From positions 2,523 to 58,373 of the forward strand of contig NZ_DS483462.1 in NCBI RefSeq assembly GCF_000154285.1: 55,851 bases of DNA. Reading direction: 5' to 3'. Shown in pieces: positions 25,546-33,736 of this stretch. The stretch comes from Amedibacillus dolichus DSM 3991 (GTDB lineage: Bacteria; Bacillota_I; Bacilli_A; Erysipelotrichales; Erysipelotrichaceae). Made by a program: the position numbers and the translations under genes. How positions within the stretch are numbered: position 1 is the stretch's first letter; every line of letters starts with the position of its first letter. The notes below the pieces were generated by a model. That model was not told the origin of the DNA, did no database searches, and saw nothing but the letters and a program-made list of their open reading frames with translations.

Positions 25546-26618
25546 AGCAAACAATAATGTATGAAACAAATCAAAAGGCAGGGTGTTTATTGCATGCGAA
25601 TGAGCTGCCATGGAATATTTCCGAGGAAATGCGACAGGAAATCATAAATGCAATAGCGACGCTGGAATTCCAGCGCTATCCGGATACAGAATGTACACAG
25701 CTTATCAAGACATATTGTGAGGTTGCATCGCTTTTTGAGAAGCAAGTGTTAGCCGGAAATGGCAGTGATGAATTGTTAGGACTGTTGATCGGAGCTTACT
25801 TAGGAAAAGGAAAAACGCTGTATACTCTTTCACCTGATTTCTCCATGTATGATTATTATGCCGGAATGTATGAAGCAAAGGTGCTTAAATTTAAGACACG
25901 AGAAGATGGCAGTTATAGCGTGAATGATTTTGTGGAATTTGGAAGGCGTAATCAGGTGGATATGATCATGCTTTCCAATCCTAACAACCCCACCGGTTTT
26001 GCCTTAAGCAATGCTAAGCTGCGTATCATTGCGGCTGCCTTTCCAAGAATTCCGGTTGTAATTGATGAAGCCTATGGTGAATTTTATGAAGAAAGCATGC
26101 GAAAGGAAGTGAAGTGTTATCCTAATCTTTATGTTACACGTACTCTTTCCAAAGCCTATGGTTTAGCTAGTATGCGCATTGGTTTTGTGATAAGCAATTC
26201 CAAAAATATCGAAGCATTGAAAAAGTATAAGGCACCTTATACGGTAAATGCTCTATCACAGCTTGTTGCGTGTGTAGCTTTGCGTCATGCAAAGGAGTAT
26301 CAAGCGTATGTGGAAATTATAAAACAAGAGCGTGAAAAGCTATATCAAGGTTTGCGAAAACTATCCTTTTTACAGGTATTTCGTTCGAGTGCTAATTATA
26401 TATATGGAAAAAGCAAACAAGCATCTAAGCTGATTGTCTATTTGCAGGAGCATGGTGTTATCATTCGCAGTTATGAAGATGATAGTTTTCGTATTACGAT
26501 TGGAAGTGCGAAACAAAATAAGTACCTGCTAGCACTTTGTGAAGCATTTGAAAAGGAGGTAGGAAAATGCGATATGCAACAAAAGAGCGAACGACCAAAG
26601 AAACCGATATTCAAATAA
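25542..26618 (+). CDS. hisC: Histidinol-phosphate aminotransferase
   Basis: A PLP-dependent class I/II aminotransferase of 358 residues that makes histidinol phosphate. Seen: NELPWNI near the N-terminus, LAGNGSDELLGLL, LSNPNNPTGFAL, VIDEAYGEF, and the PLP-lysine region RTLSKAYGLASMRIGF. The C-terminal 17 residues overlap hisB by 52 bases, a longer overlap than at other joints in this operon; the stop at 26618 gives a short Lys-rich extension. Confidence 0.95.
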   Translation: MKQTIMYETNQKAGCLLHANELPWNISEEMRQEIINAIATLEFQRYPDTECTQLIKTYCEVASLFEKQVLAGNGSDELLGLLIGAYLGKGKTLYTLSPDFSMYDYYAGMYEAKVLKFKTREDGSYSVNDFVEFGRRNQVDMIMLSNPNNPTGFALSNAKLRIIAAAFPRIPVVIDEAYGEFYEESMRKEVKCYPNLYVTRTLSKAYGLASMRIGFVISNSKNIEALKKYKAPYTVNALSQLVACVALRHAKEYQAYVEIIKQEREKLYQGLRKLSFLQVFRSSANYIYGKSKQASKLIVYLQEHGVIIRSYEDDSFRITIGSAKQNKYLLALCEAFEKEVGKCDMQQKSERPKKPIFK

Positions 26619-27145
26619 GCTTGCGCCTTGATGGAAGCGGGAAGGCAGATGTTCATACCGGCATCGGATTTTTTGATCACATGCTGACATTGCTAAGCTT
26701 TCATTCACAAATGGATCTTACCCTTCTAGCACAGGGCGACTTGGAGGTATGCGATCATCATTGTATTGAGGATTGTGGAATTCTTTTAGGACAATGCTTT
26801 AAAGAGGCACTTGGTGATAAGCGAGGTATTCAGCGCTATGGCACTTGCTATATACCGATGGACGAGGCATTGGCACATGTAGTATTGGATATCAGTGATC
26901 GTGCGTATTTGGTTTATCACTGTGAGTTAAAAAGAGAAAGTATCGGTAACTTTTCTTGTGAAATGGTAGAAGAATTTTTACGTGCCTTTGCTTTTCAAGC
27001 AGGTATTACCTTACACGTAAATGTATTGTATGGCACAAACGATCATCATAAGATTGAAGCAATCTTTAAGGCTCTGGCAAAAGCATTAAAAATGGCAGTG
27101 ATGATACAAGGAAATGAGCTGCCAAGCTCTAAGGGAGTTTTATGA
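26567..27145 (+). CDS. hisB: Imidazoleglycerol-phosphate dehydratase
   Basis: A 192-residue monofunctional dehydratase. Mn-binding motifs are in place: GIGFFDHMLTLLSFH, DHHCIEDCGILLG and the later TNDHHKIEAIFKA. It lacks the N-terminal phosphatase domain found in enterobacterial HisB, so histidinol phosphate must be dephosphorylated by a separate enzyme not seen here. The ATG follows AAGGAGG and lies inside the end of hisC. Confidence 0.96.
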   Translation: MRYATKERTTKETDIQISLRLDGSGKADVHTGIGFFDHMLTLLSFHSQMDLTLLAQGDLEVCDHHCIEDCGILLGQCFKEALGDKRGIQRYGTCYIPMDEALAHVVLDISDRAYLVYHCELKRESIGNFSCEMVEEFLRAFAFQAGITLHVNVLYGTNDHHKIEAIFKALAKALKMAVMIQGNELPSSKGVL

Positions 27146-27759
27146 TGATTGCGATTATAGATTATGGCATGGGAAATCTGAGGAGCGTGGAAAATGCTTT
27201 AAGGTATCTTAAGACAGACTATTGTATTACGAATGATGCAGAAGTCTTACGTAAGGCAGATGGTTGGATCTTACCGGGAGTTGGTGCCTTTGCGGACTGT
27301 ATGAAGCAGCTGCAAGCCCTAGGCTTGGTAGAGCTGTTGAAAGAGGAAGTAGGAAATGGAACGAAGCCGCTTTTAGGAATTTGTTTAGGCATGCAGGTAT
27401 TGTTTGAGGAAAGCGAGGAAGGTGGACTTAGCAAAGGCTTAGGTCTTTTGAAGGGAAAAGTCGTAAAAATGATCGATCCACAAGCACGTATTCCGCATAT
27501 CGGTTGGAATTTGTTGGAATATGATCAACCACACCCCTTATTTACTAAGCTTTCCGAAAAGCCCTTTGTGTATTTTGTGCACTCTTATTATGCAGTTCAC
27601 TACGATTCCAATATCCTTATTGCTCATTCTTGTTATCATGATTTGCATATTTGTGCTTTGGTCGCAAAAGGGCATATAGTAGGAGCACAGTTTCACCCGG
27701 AGAAAAGCGGTACGGACGGACTGGCAATTTTACGATATTTTGTGGAGGAATGTGTATGA
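27142..27759 (+). CDS. hisH: Imidazole glycerol phosphate synthase, glutaminase subunit
   Basis: A 205-residue class I glutamine amidotransferase that feeds ammonia to HisF. The nucleophile is in LLGICLGMQVLFEESEEG, the oxyanion strand region near PGVGAF, and the His-Glu pair in AQFHPEKSG. Two adjacent ATGs (27142 and 27145) are possible; the first overlaps the hisB stop. Confidence 0.95.
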   Translation: MMIAIIDYGMGNLRSVENALRYLKTDYCITNDAEVLRKADGWILPGVGAFADCMKQLQALGLVELLKEEVGNGTKPLLGICLGMQVLFEESEEGGLSKGLGLLKGKVVKMIDPQARIPHIGWNLLEYDQPHPLFTKLSEKPFVYFVHSYYAVHYDSNILIAHSCYHDLHICALVAKGHIVGAQFHPEKSGTDGLAILRYFVEECV

Positions 27760-28472
27760 TTATTTTACCGGCAATGGATTTGCTTGATGGCAAACCGGTA
27801 CGCTTGTATCAAGGAGATTATAAACGTAAGGAAAGTGTAGGAGATGATGCTTTTTTGATTGCTCGGCAATTTAAAGCAGCAGGAGCAAGCTATTTGCATC
27901 TTGTTGATTTGAATGGTGCGAAAATGGGAAAGCCTTGTAATTTTGCTTTGATTCAAAAAATTGTTGCCGAAATCGGTATTCCGGTAGAGGTCGGTGGAGG
28001 GATTCGTACATTTTCGGATATCGAACGCTATCTTCAATGCGGAGCAAAGCGTATCATCTTAGGAACTGCTGCACTTGAAAATCCAAGCTTTTTAAAGGAA
28101 GCGCTGTGTCGCTATGGAGATAGGCTTGCAGTTGGGTTGGATTGTAAAGATGGGTATGTATATGGAAACGGTTGGCTTTCTGCCAGTCAAACAGACTATA
28201 TAACTTTTGCGAAAGAAATGGAGCTGCTAGGAGTTAAAACCCTGATTGTTACTGATATTTCAAGAGATGGAACGATGCAGGGACCTAATTTAGCGATGCT
28301 TAAGAAGCTGTCAAAAGCGGTAAATATACAGCTGATTGCCTCCGGAGGAATTCGAGATCTGCACCATATCAAGCAGCTTTGTGAATTGGGGATTTATGGC
28401 GCAATTACGGGCAAGGCATTGTATGCAAACACTTTGTCATTGAAGGAAGCTATAGAGGAAAGTGAGGGATAG
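27756..28472 (+). CDS. hisA: ProFAR isomerase
   Basis: A TIM-barrel isomerase of 238 residues converting ProFAR to PRFAR. The catalytic Asp is in [16 protein letters not shown], and the second-half barrel motif is [14 protein letters not shown]. Phosphate loops are [10 protein letters not shown] and IASGGIRD. The ATG at 27756 is preferred over upstream ATGs because the GGAGG of the hisH end gives correct spacing only there. Confidence 0.96.
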   Translation: MIILPAMDLLDGKPVRLYQGDYKRKESVGDDAFLIARQFKAAGASYLHLVDLNGAKMGKPCNFALIQKIVAEIGIPVEVGGGIRTFSDIERYLQCGAKRIILGTAALENPSFLKEALCRYGDRLAVGLDCKDGYVYGNGWLSASQTDYITFAKEMELLGVKTLIVTDISRDGTMQGPNLAMLKKLSKAVNIQLIASGGIRDLHHIKQLCELGIYGAITGKALYANTLSLKEAIEESEG

Positions 28473-28474
28473 GA

Positions 28475-29233
28475 ATGCACACCAAGCGTATCATACCATG
28501 CTTAGATGTTAAGGGTGGAAAGGTTGTGAAGGGAATTCAGTTTGTTGGCTTAAAAGAGGTTGGCGATCCAATTGAACTAGCGAAGCGCTACTATGAACAA
28601 GGGGCAGATGAATTGGTGTTTTTAGATATAGCTGCCACGCAGGAGGGACGAGATACGATGCTTTCGATGGTGGAAAGAGTTGCAAGGGAAATTTTTATTC
28701 CGTTTACCGTTGGTGGCGGTATTCGTACGCTCGAGGATATTCATAGGCTTTTGTTGGCAGGAGCAGATAAGGTGAGTTTAAACAGTGCTGCGGTATATCA
28801 TAAACAGCTCATTCAGGAGGGAGCGCAGCGTTTCGGCAGTCAATGCATCGTATTGGCGGTTGATGCCAAGCGGCGTCAAGATAACAGCGGTTGGAATGTA
28901 TATGTACGTGGCGGTGAAGAAGATAGTGGCTTGGATTTATTAGCATGGGTACAGGAAGCAGTTGCATTGGGAGCAGGAGAGATTTTGTTAACAAGCATGG
29001 ACGCAGATGGAACCAAGCAGGGCTATGATATAGAAATGTGCAAGGCAGTGCGCTCCGTTGTATCGGTTCCGGTGATTGCTTCCGGAGGCTGTGGAGCACT
29101 TGCACACTTTGCCAAGGCATTTGAAACAGATGCTTGTGATGCGGCATTAGCTGCTAGTCTGTTTCATTATGAAGAAACAACAATTCCTAAGGTAAAGGCT
29201 TATCTTAAGAGGAAAGGAGTAGCGATTCGATAA
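28475..29233 (+). CDS. hisF: Imidazole glycerol phosphate synthase, cyclase subunit
   Basis: A 252-residue TIM barrel that pairs with HisH to make IGP and AICAR. Seen: [19 protein letters not shown] with the catalytic Asp, [28 protein letters not shown] and [10 protein letters not shown]. The gene begins two bases after hisA and ends on the first base of hisI. Confidence 0.97.
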   Translation: MHTKRIIPCLDVKGGKVVKGIQFVGLKEVGDPIELAKRYYEQGADELVFLDIAATQEGRDTMLSMVERVAREIFIPFTVGGGIRTLEDIHRLLLAGADKVSLNSAAVYHKQLIQEGAQRFGSQCIVLAVDAKRRQDNSGWNVYVRGGEEDSGLDLLAWVQEAVALGAGEILLTSMDADGTKQGYDIEMCKAVRSVVSVPVIASGGCGALAHFAKAFETDACDAALAASLFHYEETTIPKVKAYLKRKGVAIR

Positions 29234-29559
29234 TGGAAATTGATTTTGAAAAAGGAGATGGACTTGTTCCGGTAATTGTGCAGGACGTGCATACAAAGCA
29301 GGTATTGATGCTTGCTTATATGTCAAAGGAAAGTTTAGCAATTACGTTGGAAAGTGGATATGCAACGTATTACAGTCGCTCTCGAAAACAGTTGTGGAAA
29401 AAGGGAGAAACCAGCGGACATGTGCAAAAAGTAAAGGAAATGTATATAGATTGTGATCAGGATACACTGCTGCTTTTGGTAGAACAAAAGGGTGCTGCCT
29501 GTCATAGTGGGAATTACAGCTGCTTTTATCGACGCTTCAAGGAGGATAATTATGAATGA
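29233..29559 (+). CDS. hisI: Phosphoribosyl-AMP cyclohydrolase
   Basis: A 108-residue cyclohydrolase. Zn and Mg ligands sit in [19 protein letters not shown] and the following CF motif; the family signature [12 protein letters not shown] is complete. Cyclohydrolase and pyrophosphohydrolase (hisE) are separate genes here rather than a HisIE fusion. Confidence 0.95.
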   Translation: MEIDFEKGDGLVPVIVQDVHTKQVLMLAYMSKESLAITLESGYATYYSRSRKQLWKKGETSGHVQKVKEMYIDCDQDTLLLLVEQKGAACHSGNYSCFYRRFKEDNYE

Positions 29560-29875
29560 ACTAGCAGTTTTATACGATACGATTTTACAAAGAAAAGCAA
29601 ATCCGGAAGCAGGGAGTTATACAACTTATCTTTTTGAAAAGGGTTTGGAAAAGATATTGAAAAAGGTAGGTGAAGAAAGCAGTGAGGTATTGATTGCGGC
29701 GCTGACACAAAGCAAAACGGATCAAATTAACGAGTTGGGGGATTTATTTTATCATCTTATGGTATTGATGGTGGAAAAAGGGATTACCTTAGAAGAAGTA
29801 AATGCAGAATTAACTCGAAGGAGTCAAAAGACACATAATAAAAAAGCAGAGCGTAAGCCTATTGAACAGCTGTAA
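29552..29875 (+). CDS. hisE: Phosphoribosyl-ATP pyrophosphohydrolase
   Basis: A 107-residue MazG-like all-alpha pyrophosphohydrolase. The acidic Mg-binding motif is [14 protein letters not shown], followed by [13 protein letters not shown]. The ATG at 29552 lies behind AAGGAGG inside the end of hisI. Last his gene; no terminator is visible before the next gene 64 bases on. Confidence 0.95.
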   Translation: MNELAVLYDTILQRKANPEAGSYTTYLFEKGLEKILKKVGEESSEVLIAALTQSKTDQINELGDLFYHLMVLMVEKGITLEEVNAELTRRSQKTHNKKAERKPIEQL

Positions 29876-29939
29876 AAAAGGATAATGCTCATAGCTGTTA
29901 AAAAATGTGATATGATATAGATAGCTTGGAGGTAATGCT

Positions 29940-30518
29940 ATGAATTTTAAAGTTGAAAATTGGAAGCTATTGGTCTTATCGGTGTTTTATGTCATATTTG
30001 CTGTTATTTCTTACATGGTAAAAAAGGAACAGTTTTTAAATTTTTTCATGATTGCAGGATTGATCGTGGCAGTGGTAGGCTTGTTACAGATTATGGCATA
30101 TTTCTTTAAAAAGGAGTATATGAAGCCGAATGAATTTAGCTTTGCATTTGGCGTTTTATATGTTGTGGCAGGTTTGATTGTTGCGACTAAGCCCGATGTG
30201 ATCGTGGATAATTATCCCTTAGTGTTGAGTGGTGTGGTAGTGCTTGATAGTACCCTTCGCTTGCAATATTCTATGAATTTATTTCGATTGGAAAAAGAAG
30301 CATGGAAAATCAACGCGATTTTGGCGGCAGTACCATTGGTTTTAGGTGTAGTGTTGATTCTTGTGCCGATGTTAGAAGATTTCATGCATAACTATTTTAG
30401 CTTTTTGTTGATACTTGATGCGATTGCGAATTTTTATACGATTTTATATTATAAGCGAATCGTAAAAGAATTTGAGCGTAAGGGATATGCGTTAGTTGAG
30501 GATTCGCTAGAAGAATAA
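29940..30518 (+). CDS. DUF308 (HdeD-like) membrane protein
   Basis: A 192-residue protein with about six short hydrophobic helices arranged as repeated pairs (VFYVIFAVISYMV, IVAVVGLLQIMAYF, GVLYVVAGLIVA, VPLVLGVVLILVP), the pattern of DUF308/HdeD-like proteins. The function is unknown. TGGAGG precedes the ATG. A -10-like TATGAT in the 64-base gap after hisE may give it its own promoter; otherwise it is the distal gene of the his transcript. Confidence 0.7.
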   Translation: MNFKVENWKLLVLSVFYVIFAVISYMVKKEQFLNFFMIAGLIVAVVGLLQIMAYFFKKEYMKPNEFSFAFGVLYVVAGLIVATKPDVIVDNYPLVLSGVVVLDSTLRLQYSMNLFRLEKEAWKINAILAAVPLVLGVVLILVPMLEDFMHNYFSFLLILDAIANFYTILYYKRIVKEFERKGYALVEDSLEE

Positions 30519-30537
30519 AAAAGAAAGAGGGATTGCA

Positions 30538-31374
30538 ATGAGCTTTACACTTGCAAATGGAATACAGCTTCCAAAGGTTGGATTTGGAACCTATAAGGCG
30601 CTAGATCAAGAGAACATTCAAGTTTTGTTAGATGCGTTTGCCAGTGGATACACGTATTTTGACAGTGCATCGTTTTATGGTACGGAATGTTTTTTAGCGG
30701 AAGCAATGCAAAAGGGCAAGATTGATAGAGAAAAGGTGATGCTAGCATCTAAGGTTTGGAAGAATGAAATGGGCTATGAAGCTACAAAACAAGCATTTCA
30801 AAATACGCTAAATCGTTTGCGAACAGATTATTTAGATGTATATTTGATTCATTGGCCACGCCCTACGCTTTCATGTGATTGGAAAACACTTGTACTTGAA
30901 ACATGGCAAGCGATGGAAGAATTGTATGATGAAGGACGTGTGCGTGCCATAGGAGTAAGTAACTTTTTACCTCAGCATTTAGAGGTTTTGCGAGCTTCAT
31001 CACGTATTCAGCCAATGATCGATCAGCTTGAATTTCACCCCGGTTATACACAAGAGGCATGTGTACAATATTGTAAACAGCACCATATTCAAGTGCAGGC
31101 ATGGAGTCCGATTGGAAGAACGCGTGTCTTGCAAGAACCGCTTATTTGTGAATTGGCTGAAAAATATCAGGTTTTTCCTGCACAAATTTGTCTGCGGTTT
31201 GCTTTGCAAAAAGGTGTTATGCCATTACCGAAGTCAAGTTCTTTAGAGCGTATGAAGCGAAATCGAACATTGGATTTTACGATTTCACAAGAAGATATGT
31301 ATCGTTTGGATACACTTCCGCAAACCGGTTGGTCCGGAGAGCACCCGGATTTTGAAAGAGTGCAAGTGAAGTAG
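30538..31374 (+). CDS. Aldo/keto reductase
   Basis: A 278-residue NADPH-dependent oxidoreductase with the AKR catalytic tetrad: Asp and Tyr in FDSASFYGTE, Lys in LASKVWK, His in LIHWPRP. IGVSNFLPQHLE and the C-terminal PLPKSSSLERMKRN (cofactor phosphate binding) are also typical. The overall form is that of AKR5-like 2,5-diketo-gluconate/aldehyde reductases; the substrate cannot be named. Preceded by GAAAGAGGG and followed by a terminator. Confidence 0.92.
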   Translation: MSFTLANGIQLPKVGFGTYKALDQENIQVLLDAFASGYTYFDSASFYGTECFLAEAMQKGKIDREKVMLASKVWKNEMGYEATKQAFQNTLNRLRTDYLDVYLIHWPRPTLSCDWKTLVLETWQAMEELYDEGRVRAIGVSNFLPQHLEVLRASSRIQPMIDQLEFHPGYTQEACVQYCKQHHIQVQAWSPIGRTRVLQEPLICELAEKYQVFPAQICLRFALQKGVMPLPKSSSLERMKRNRTLDFTISQEDMYRLDTLPQTGWSGEHPDFERVQVK

Positions 31375-31420
31375 ATAAAATAACGTATGAAAGGATAAGT
31401 GCCTTGAATCGTTGTAATAG

Positions 31421-31465
31421 AAAAGCTGTAGTTAGAATTGATCTTGTTAACTGCAGCTTTTTTCG
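31421..31465 (+). terminator. Intrinsic terminator
   Basis: AAAAGCTGTAGTTA and TAACTGCAGCTTTTTT form a stem with one mismatch after the aldo/keto reductase. Confidence 0.85.
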
Positions 31466-31496
31466 TTGGAAGGATAAATATGTTTTAAAATAAAGG

Positions 31497-31838
31497 CTAT
31501 TCGTGATAGGTATTTGATTTTTTACGAATATAAGCGCTAGAGCAAAGCAATAATAGGTGTGTGATATAGGCATTTAAGATGTCTGTATAAAATGCGTTTG
31601 CAAAGAAGAAAAGAAAAAGCATAAGAAATAAGCATACAACAATGGTGCATGCGGTATATAGTTTTAAAGAAAGGCGTTTTGCAGAGAAAAGAAGGAATGC
31701 AATAAAGGTCATTATGAAGGCAGCGACATATTGGATATACATATTTTTACTATATATACAATAAAAGGTAACTAGAATATTGATGGCAGATAATAAAAGT
31801 TCATAGGTATGCTTAGCAAGATTTTTTGAAGTGTTCAT
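31497..31838 (-). CDS. Small membrane protein, unknown
   Basis: A 113-residue hydrophobic protein with three or four predicted helices (LLLSAINILVTFYCIY, VAAFIMTFIAFLLF, TIVVCLFLMLFLFFFA) and a basic tail (RKKSN). A strong ribosome site (AAGGAGGG) precedes the ATG, which supports it as a real gene. I do not recognise a family. It is convergent with the aldo/keto reductase gene. Confidence 0.65.
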   Translation of the reverse strand: MNTSKNLAKHTYELLLSAINILVTFYCIYSKNMYIQYVAAFIMTFIAFLLFSAKRLSLKLYTACTIVVCLFLMLFLFFFANAFYTDILNAYITHLLLLCSSAYIRKKSNTYHE

Positions 31839-31950
31839 GAAGAATTTCCCTCCTTATGAAAGAATGTTATCGTTAGTATCATTATAGCATAGTCCTAAAT
31901 AATAAAGTAGATAATCGAAAAAAGTAATAAGCAGTTTGTTTTAGGAAAAG

Positions 31951-31982
31951 AAAAACGCATGAATATAAGCTTCATACGTTTA
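31951..31982 (-). terminator. Terminator of corA
   Basis: On the minus strand AACGTATGAA and TTCATGCGTT form a stem with one mismatch, then TTTTC; it begins at the corA stop codon. Confidence 0.7.
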
Positions 31983-32924
31983 GTGGAACATATCTTTTTT
32001 CTTGAAAATCCAAGTTGCAATCAGCATAAGAACAATAGCGATTAACAACGGGAACCATACAAATGGAAGTGGCAGATCGGGAACATTCATGCCATAAAAA
32101 CCGAAGATGATATTTGGAATGGACATAACGATCGTAATAACTGTCAGTACCTTCATAACAATATTTAAGTTATTGGAAATGACAGAAGCAAAGGCATCCA
32201 TTGTACCGGACAAAATATTGGTGTAGATATTACACATCTCGATTGCCTGATGAATTTCGATCAGCACGTCCTCTAATAAATCCTGATCTTCTTCATAAAG
32301 CTTGATAAGATGACCGCGATTGATACGGTTCATCGTAACCTCATCGGTTTTCAGTGAGGTGGAGAAATATACAAGTGATTTCTCTAAGCCAAGCATTTGA
32401 ATGAGCTCTTTGTTACGCATAGATTGGTGCAATAAATGCTCGGTTCTGGAAGAAATGCGGTCTATTTGGCGTAGATAAATTAAGAAGCGTTGTGAAATAC
32501 GAAGCATCAACAGTAGAAAAAAACGGGTTTTCATTTCGGTATTGATACCGCGTACTCTTCCCTTCGCCATATCCTCAATGCTTAGATTTTCATACAATGA
32601 AATGGTAATGATATAGCCCTTTTTAATAATAACACCCAAAGGAAGCGTTGTATAAAGCAATGTGTTTTCCTGAATGTTTTCTTCTTCCTCGGCACAAGGA
32701 TAATCGACAATGATAAGCGTTTGATTGGTGTCATCATCATAATCAATATGAGAACTTTCTTCTTCGTCTAGTGAGGACTTAACAAATTCCGGCATAATGC
32801 CGATTTTTTCGATTAAAAAGTCAATTTCTTCTGTTGTCGGTGCAACGGCATTGATCCAACAGCCATGCTCCGGTTGATCGATTTTTTTTGTAACATTATC
32901 AAAGGTCTTGTAAAATTCAAGCAT
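31980..32924 (-). CDS. corA: CorA-family magnesium/divalent cation transporter
   Basis: A 314-residue CorA-type channel. The cytoplasmic domain covers about 1-250 and two transmembrane helices the C-terminus; the universally conserved GMN motif is in FGFYGMNVPDLP between them, and the protein ends in a basic FKKKDMFH tail. It imports Mg2+ (some relatives Co2+ or Ni2+). The GGAGG ribosome site overlaps the stop of a small upstream frame in a structured leader, so control at initiation is likely. Confidence 0.92.
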   Translation of the reverse strand: MLEFYKTFDNVTKKIDQPEHGCWINAVAPTTEEIDFLIEKIGIMPEFVKSSLDEEESSHIDYDDDTNQTLIIVDYPCAEEEENIQENTLLYTTLPLGVIIKKGYIITISLYENLSIEDMAKGRVRGINTEMKTRFFLLLMLRISQRFLIYLRQIDRISSRTEHLLHQSMRNKELIQMLGLEKSLVYFSTSLKTDEVTMNRINRGHLIKLYEEDQDLLEDVLIEIHQAIEMCNIYTNILSGTMDAFASVISNNLNIVMKVLTVITIVMSIPNIIFGFYGMNVPDLPLPFVWFPLLIAIVLMLIATWIFKKKDMFH

Positions 32925-32936
32925 GTTTTAACCTCC

Positions 32937-33014
32937 TTAGAACAGGAGAACACCAGCTATGTCTCCTGTGTGATGCGATGGAATGATAGTTTGACCCGCG
33001 GGCTCTGGAGACAT
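32937..33014 (-). CDS. Putative 25-residue leader peptide upstream of corA
   Basis: A frame of 25 codons starts with ATG behind AAGGTG at the right distance, reads MSPEPAGQTI and then IPSHHTGDIAGVLLF, and stops (TAA) within the ribosome site of corA, 12 bases before the corA start. The order promoter, small frame, hairpins, corA recalls leader-peptide control of Mg2+ transporters in enterobacteria, where Pro codons matter; here three Pro codons occur. The sequence is not related to those peptides as far as I can see. Translation is not proved. Confidence 0.45.
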   Translation of the reverse strand: MSPEPAGQTIIPSHHTGDIAGVLLF

Positions 33015-33052
33015 AACAAACACCTTCTTTCTATTGCTCATACATTATAGCA
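32943..33052 (-). promoter_or_regulatory. Structured corA leader with mutually exclusive hairpins and extended -10 promoter
   Basis: The minus strand has TGCTATAAT (extended -10, about 33044-33052). In the leader, TATGTCTCC (about 33007-33015) can pair with GGAGACATA (about 32958-32966), and the same GGAGA can instead pair with TCTCCTGT (about 32943-32950) as ACAGGAGA/TCTCCTGT. The two stems share bases, so only one can form. The second lies directly before the corA ribosome site. I could not match the leader to the M-box, yybP-ykoY or NiCo riboswitch consensus by eye. Confidence 0.55.
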
Positions 33053-33074
33053 TAAGAAGCATGAAAACGGATAG

Positions 33075-33105
33075 TAAAAAAGAAGGTTTTTCACCTTCTT
33101 GCCTC
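33075..33105 (-). terminator. Terminator of the DJ-1 family gene
   Basis: Minus strand AAGAAGGT-GAAAA-ACCTTCTT followed by TTTT, just after the stop codon. Confidence 0.85.
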
Positions 33106-33639
33106 TTAATAATAGATTGATGCTTTTACTTTATCGCAGCTTTCTTTACCAAGCAGTTTTTCAATCAACGCAAAAGCAAAGTCAATGACCGCTGCTGCGG
33201 AACGACCGGTGATGATATTGCCATCAATAACGGCATAGCGATCCACATAGGTACCACCAAAATCTTCATTCATAGATGTAAAGCAGGTATAATTTTTATT
33301 CTTTAAATAGCCGGCTCTTCCTAAAATCGTCGGAGCAGCACAAATAGCAGCAACGACTTTATTGCTATGGATATAGCTGCTTAAGATTTCCATGATGTAA
33401 GCATCACTTTCTAATGTTTGGTAATGCGGACCTCCCGGTAAAAATAAAGCATCATAGCTTGTCGGATCAACTTCCTTAAGATCCTTTACCGGCTGTAAGG
33501 TGAGATTGAAACGTCCGCTAACCTTGTTTGCATCGCTTGTGCATACATCGACATCAATACCGGCTCTTCTTAATAGCGCAATCGTTCCCACTGCTTCTAA
33601 TTCTTCAAAGCCATCTTTCATAATACATAGTACATTCAT
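33106..33639 (-). CDS. DJ-1/PfpI family protein
   Basis: A 177-residue DJ-1/ThiJ-type protein. Seen: MKDGFEELEAVG near the N-terminus with the conserved Glu, ALFLPGGPHY, and the nucleophile elbow AAICAAPTILG with its reactive Cys at about 100. Relatives act as glyoxalase/deglycase-like or redox-stress proteins, some as 4-methyl-5-thiazole enzymes; no specific activity can be given. It reads away from the AGCS symporter gene, with a GAGGTAG ribosome site. Confidence 0.88.
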   Translation of the reverse strand: MNVLCIMKDGFEELEAVGTIALLRRAGIDVDVCTSDANKVSGRFNLTLQPVKDLKEVDPTSYDALFLPGGPHYQTLESDAYIMEILSSYIHSNKVVAAICAAPTILGRAGYLKNKNYTCFTSMNEDFGGTYVDRYAVIDGNIITGRSAAAVIDFAFALIEKLLGKESCDKVKASIYY

Positions 33640-33736
33640 AGTATCTACCTCTTTTCAAGGGTATTATATACCGTATTTTGAATGACAGGCAAATATTTTT
33701 TTCTTTTCCTGCGTACATTGTAAGGGAGGTAAGTGT

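Noticed and set aside
32937-33052. M-box magnesium riboswitch before corA
   Set aside because: I could not fit the M-box conserved segments to this leader by eye; left as an unassigned structured leader.
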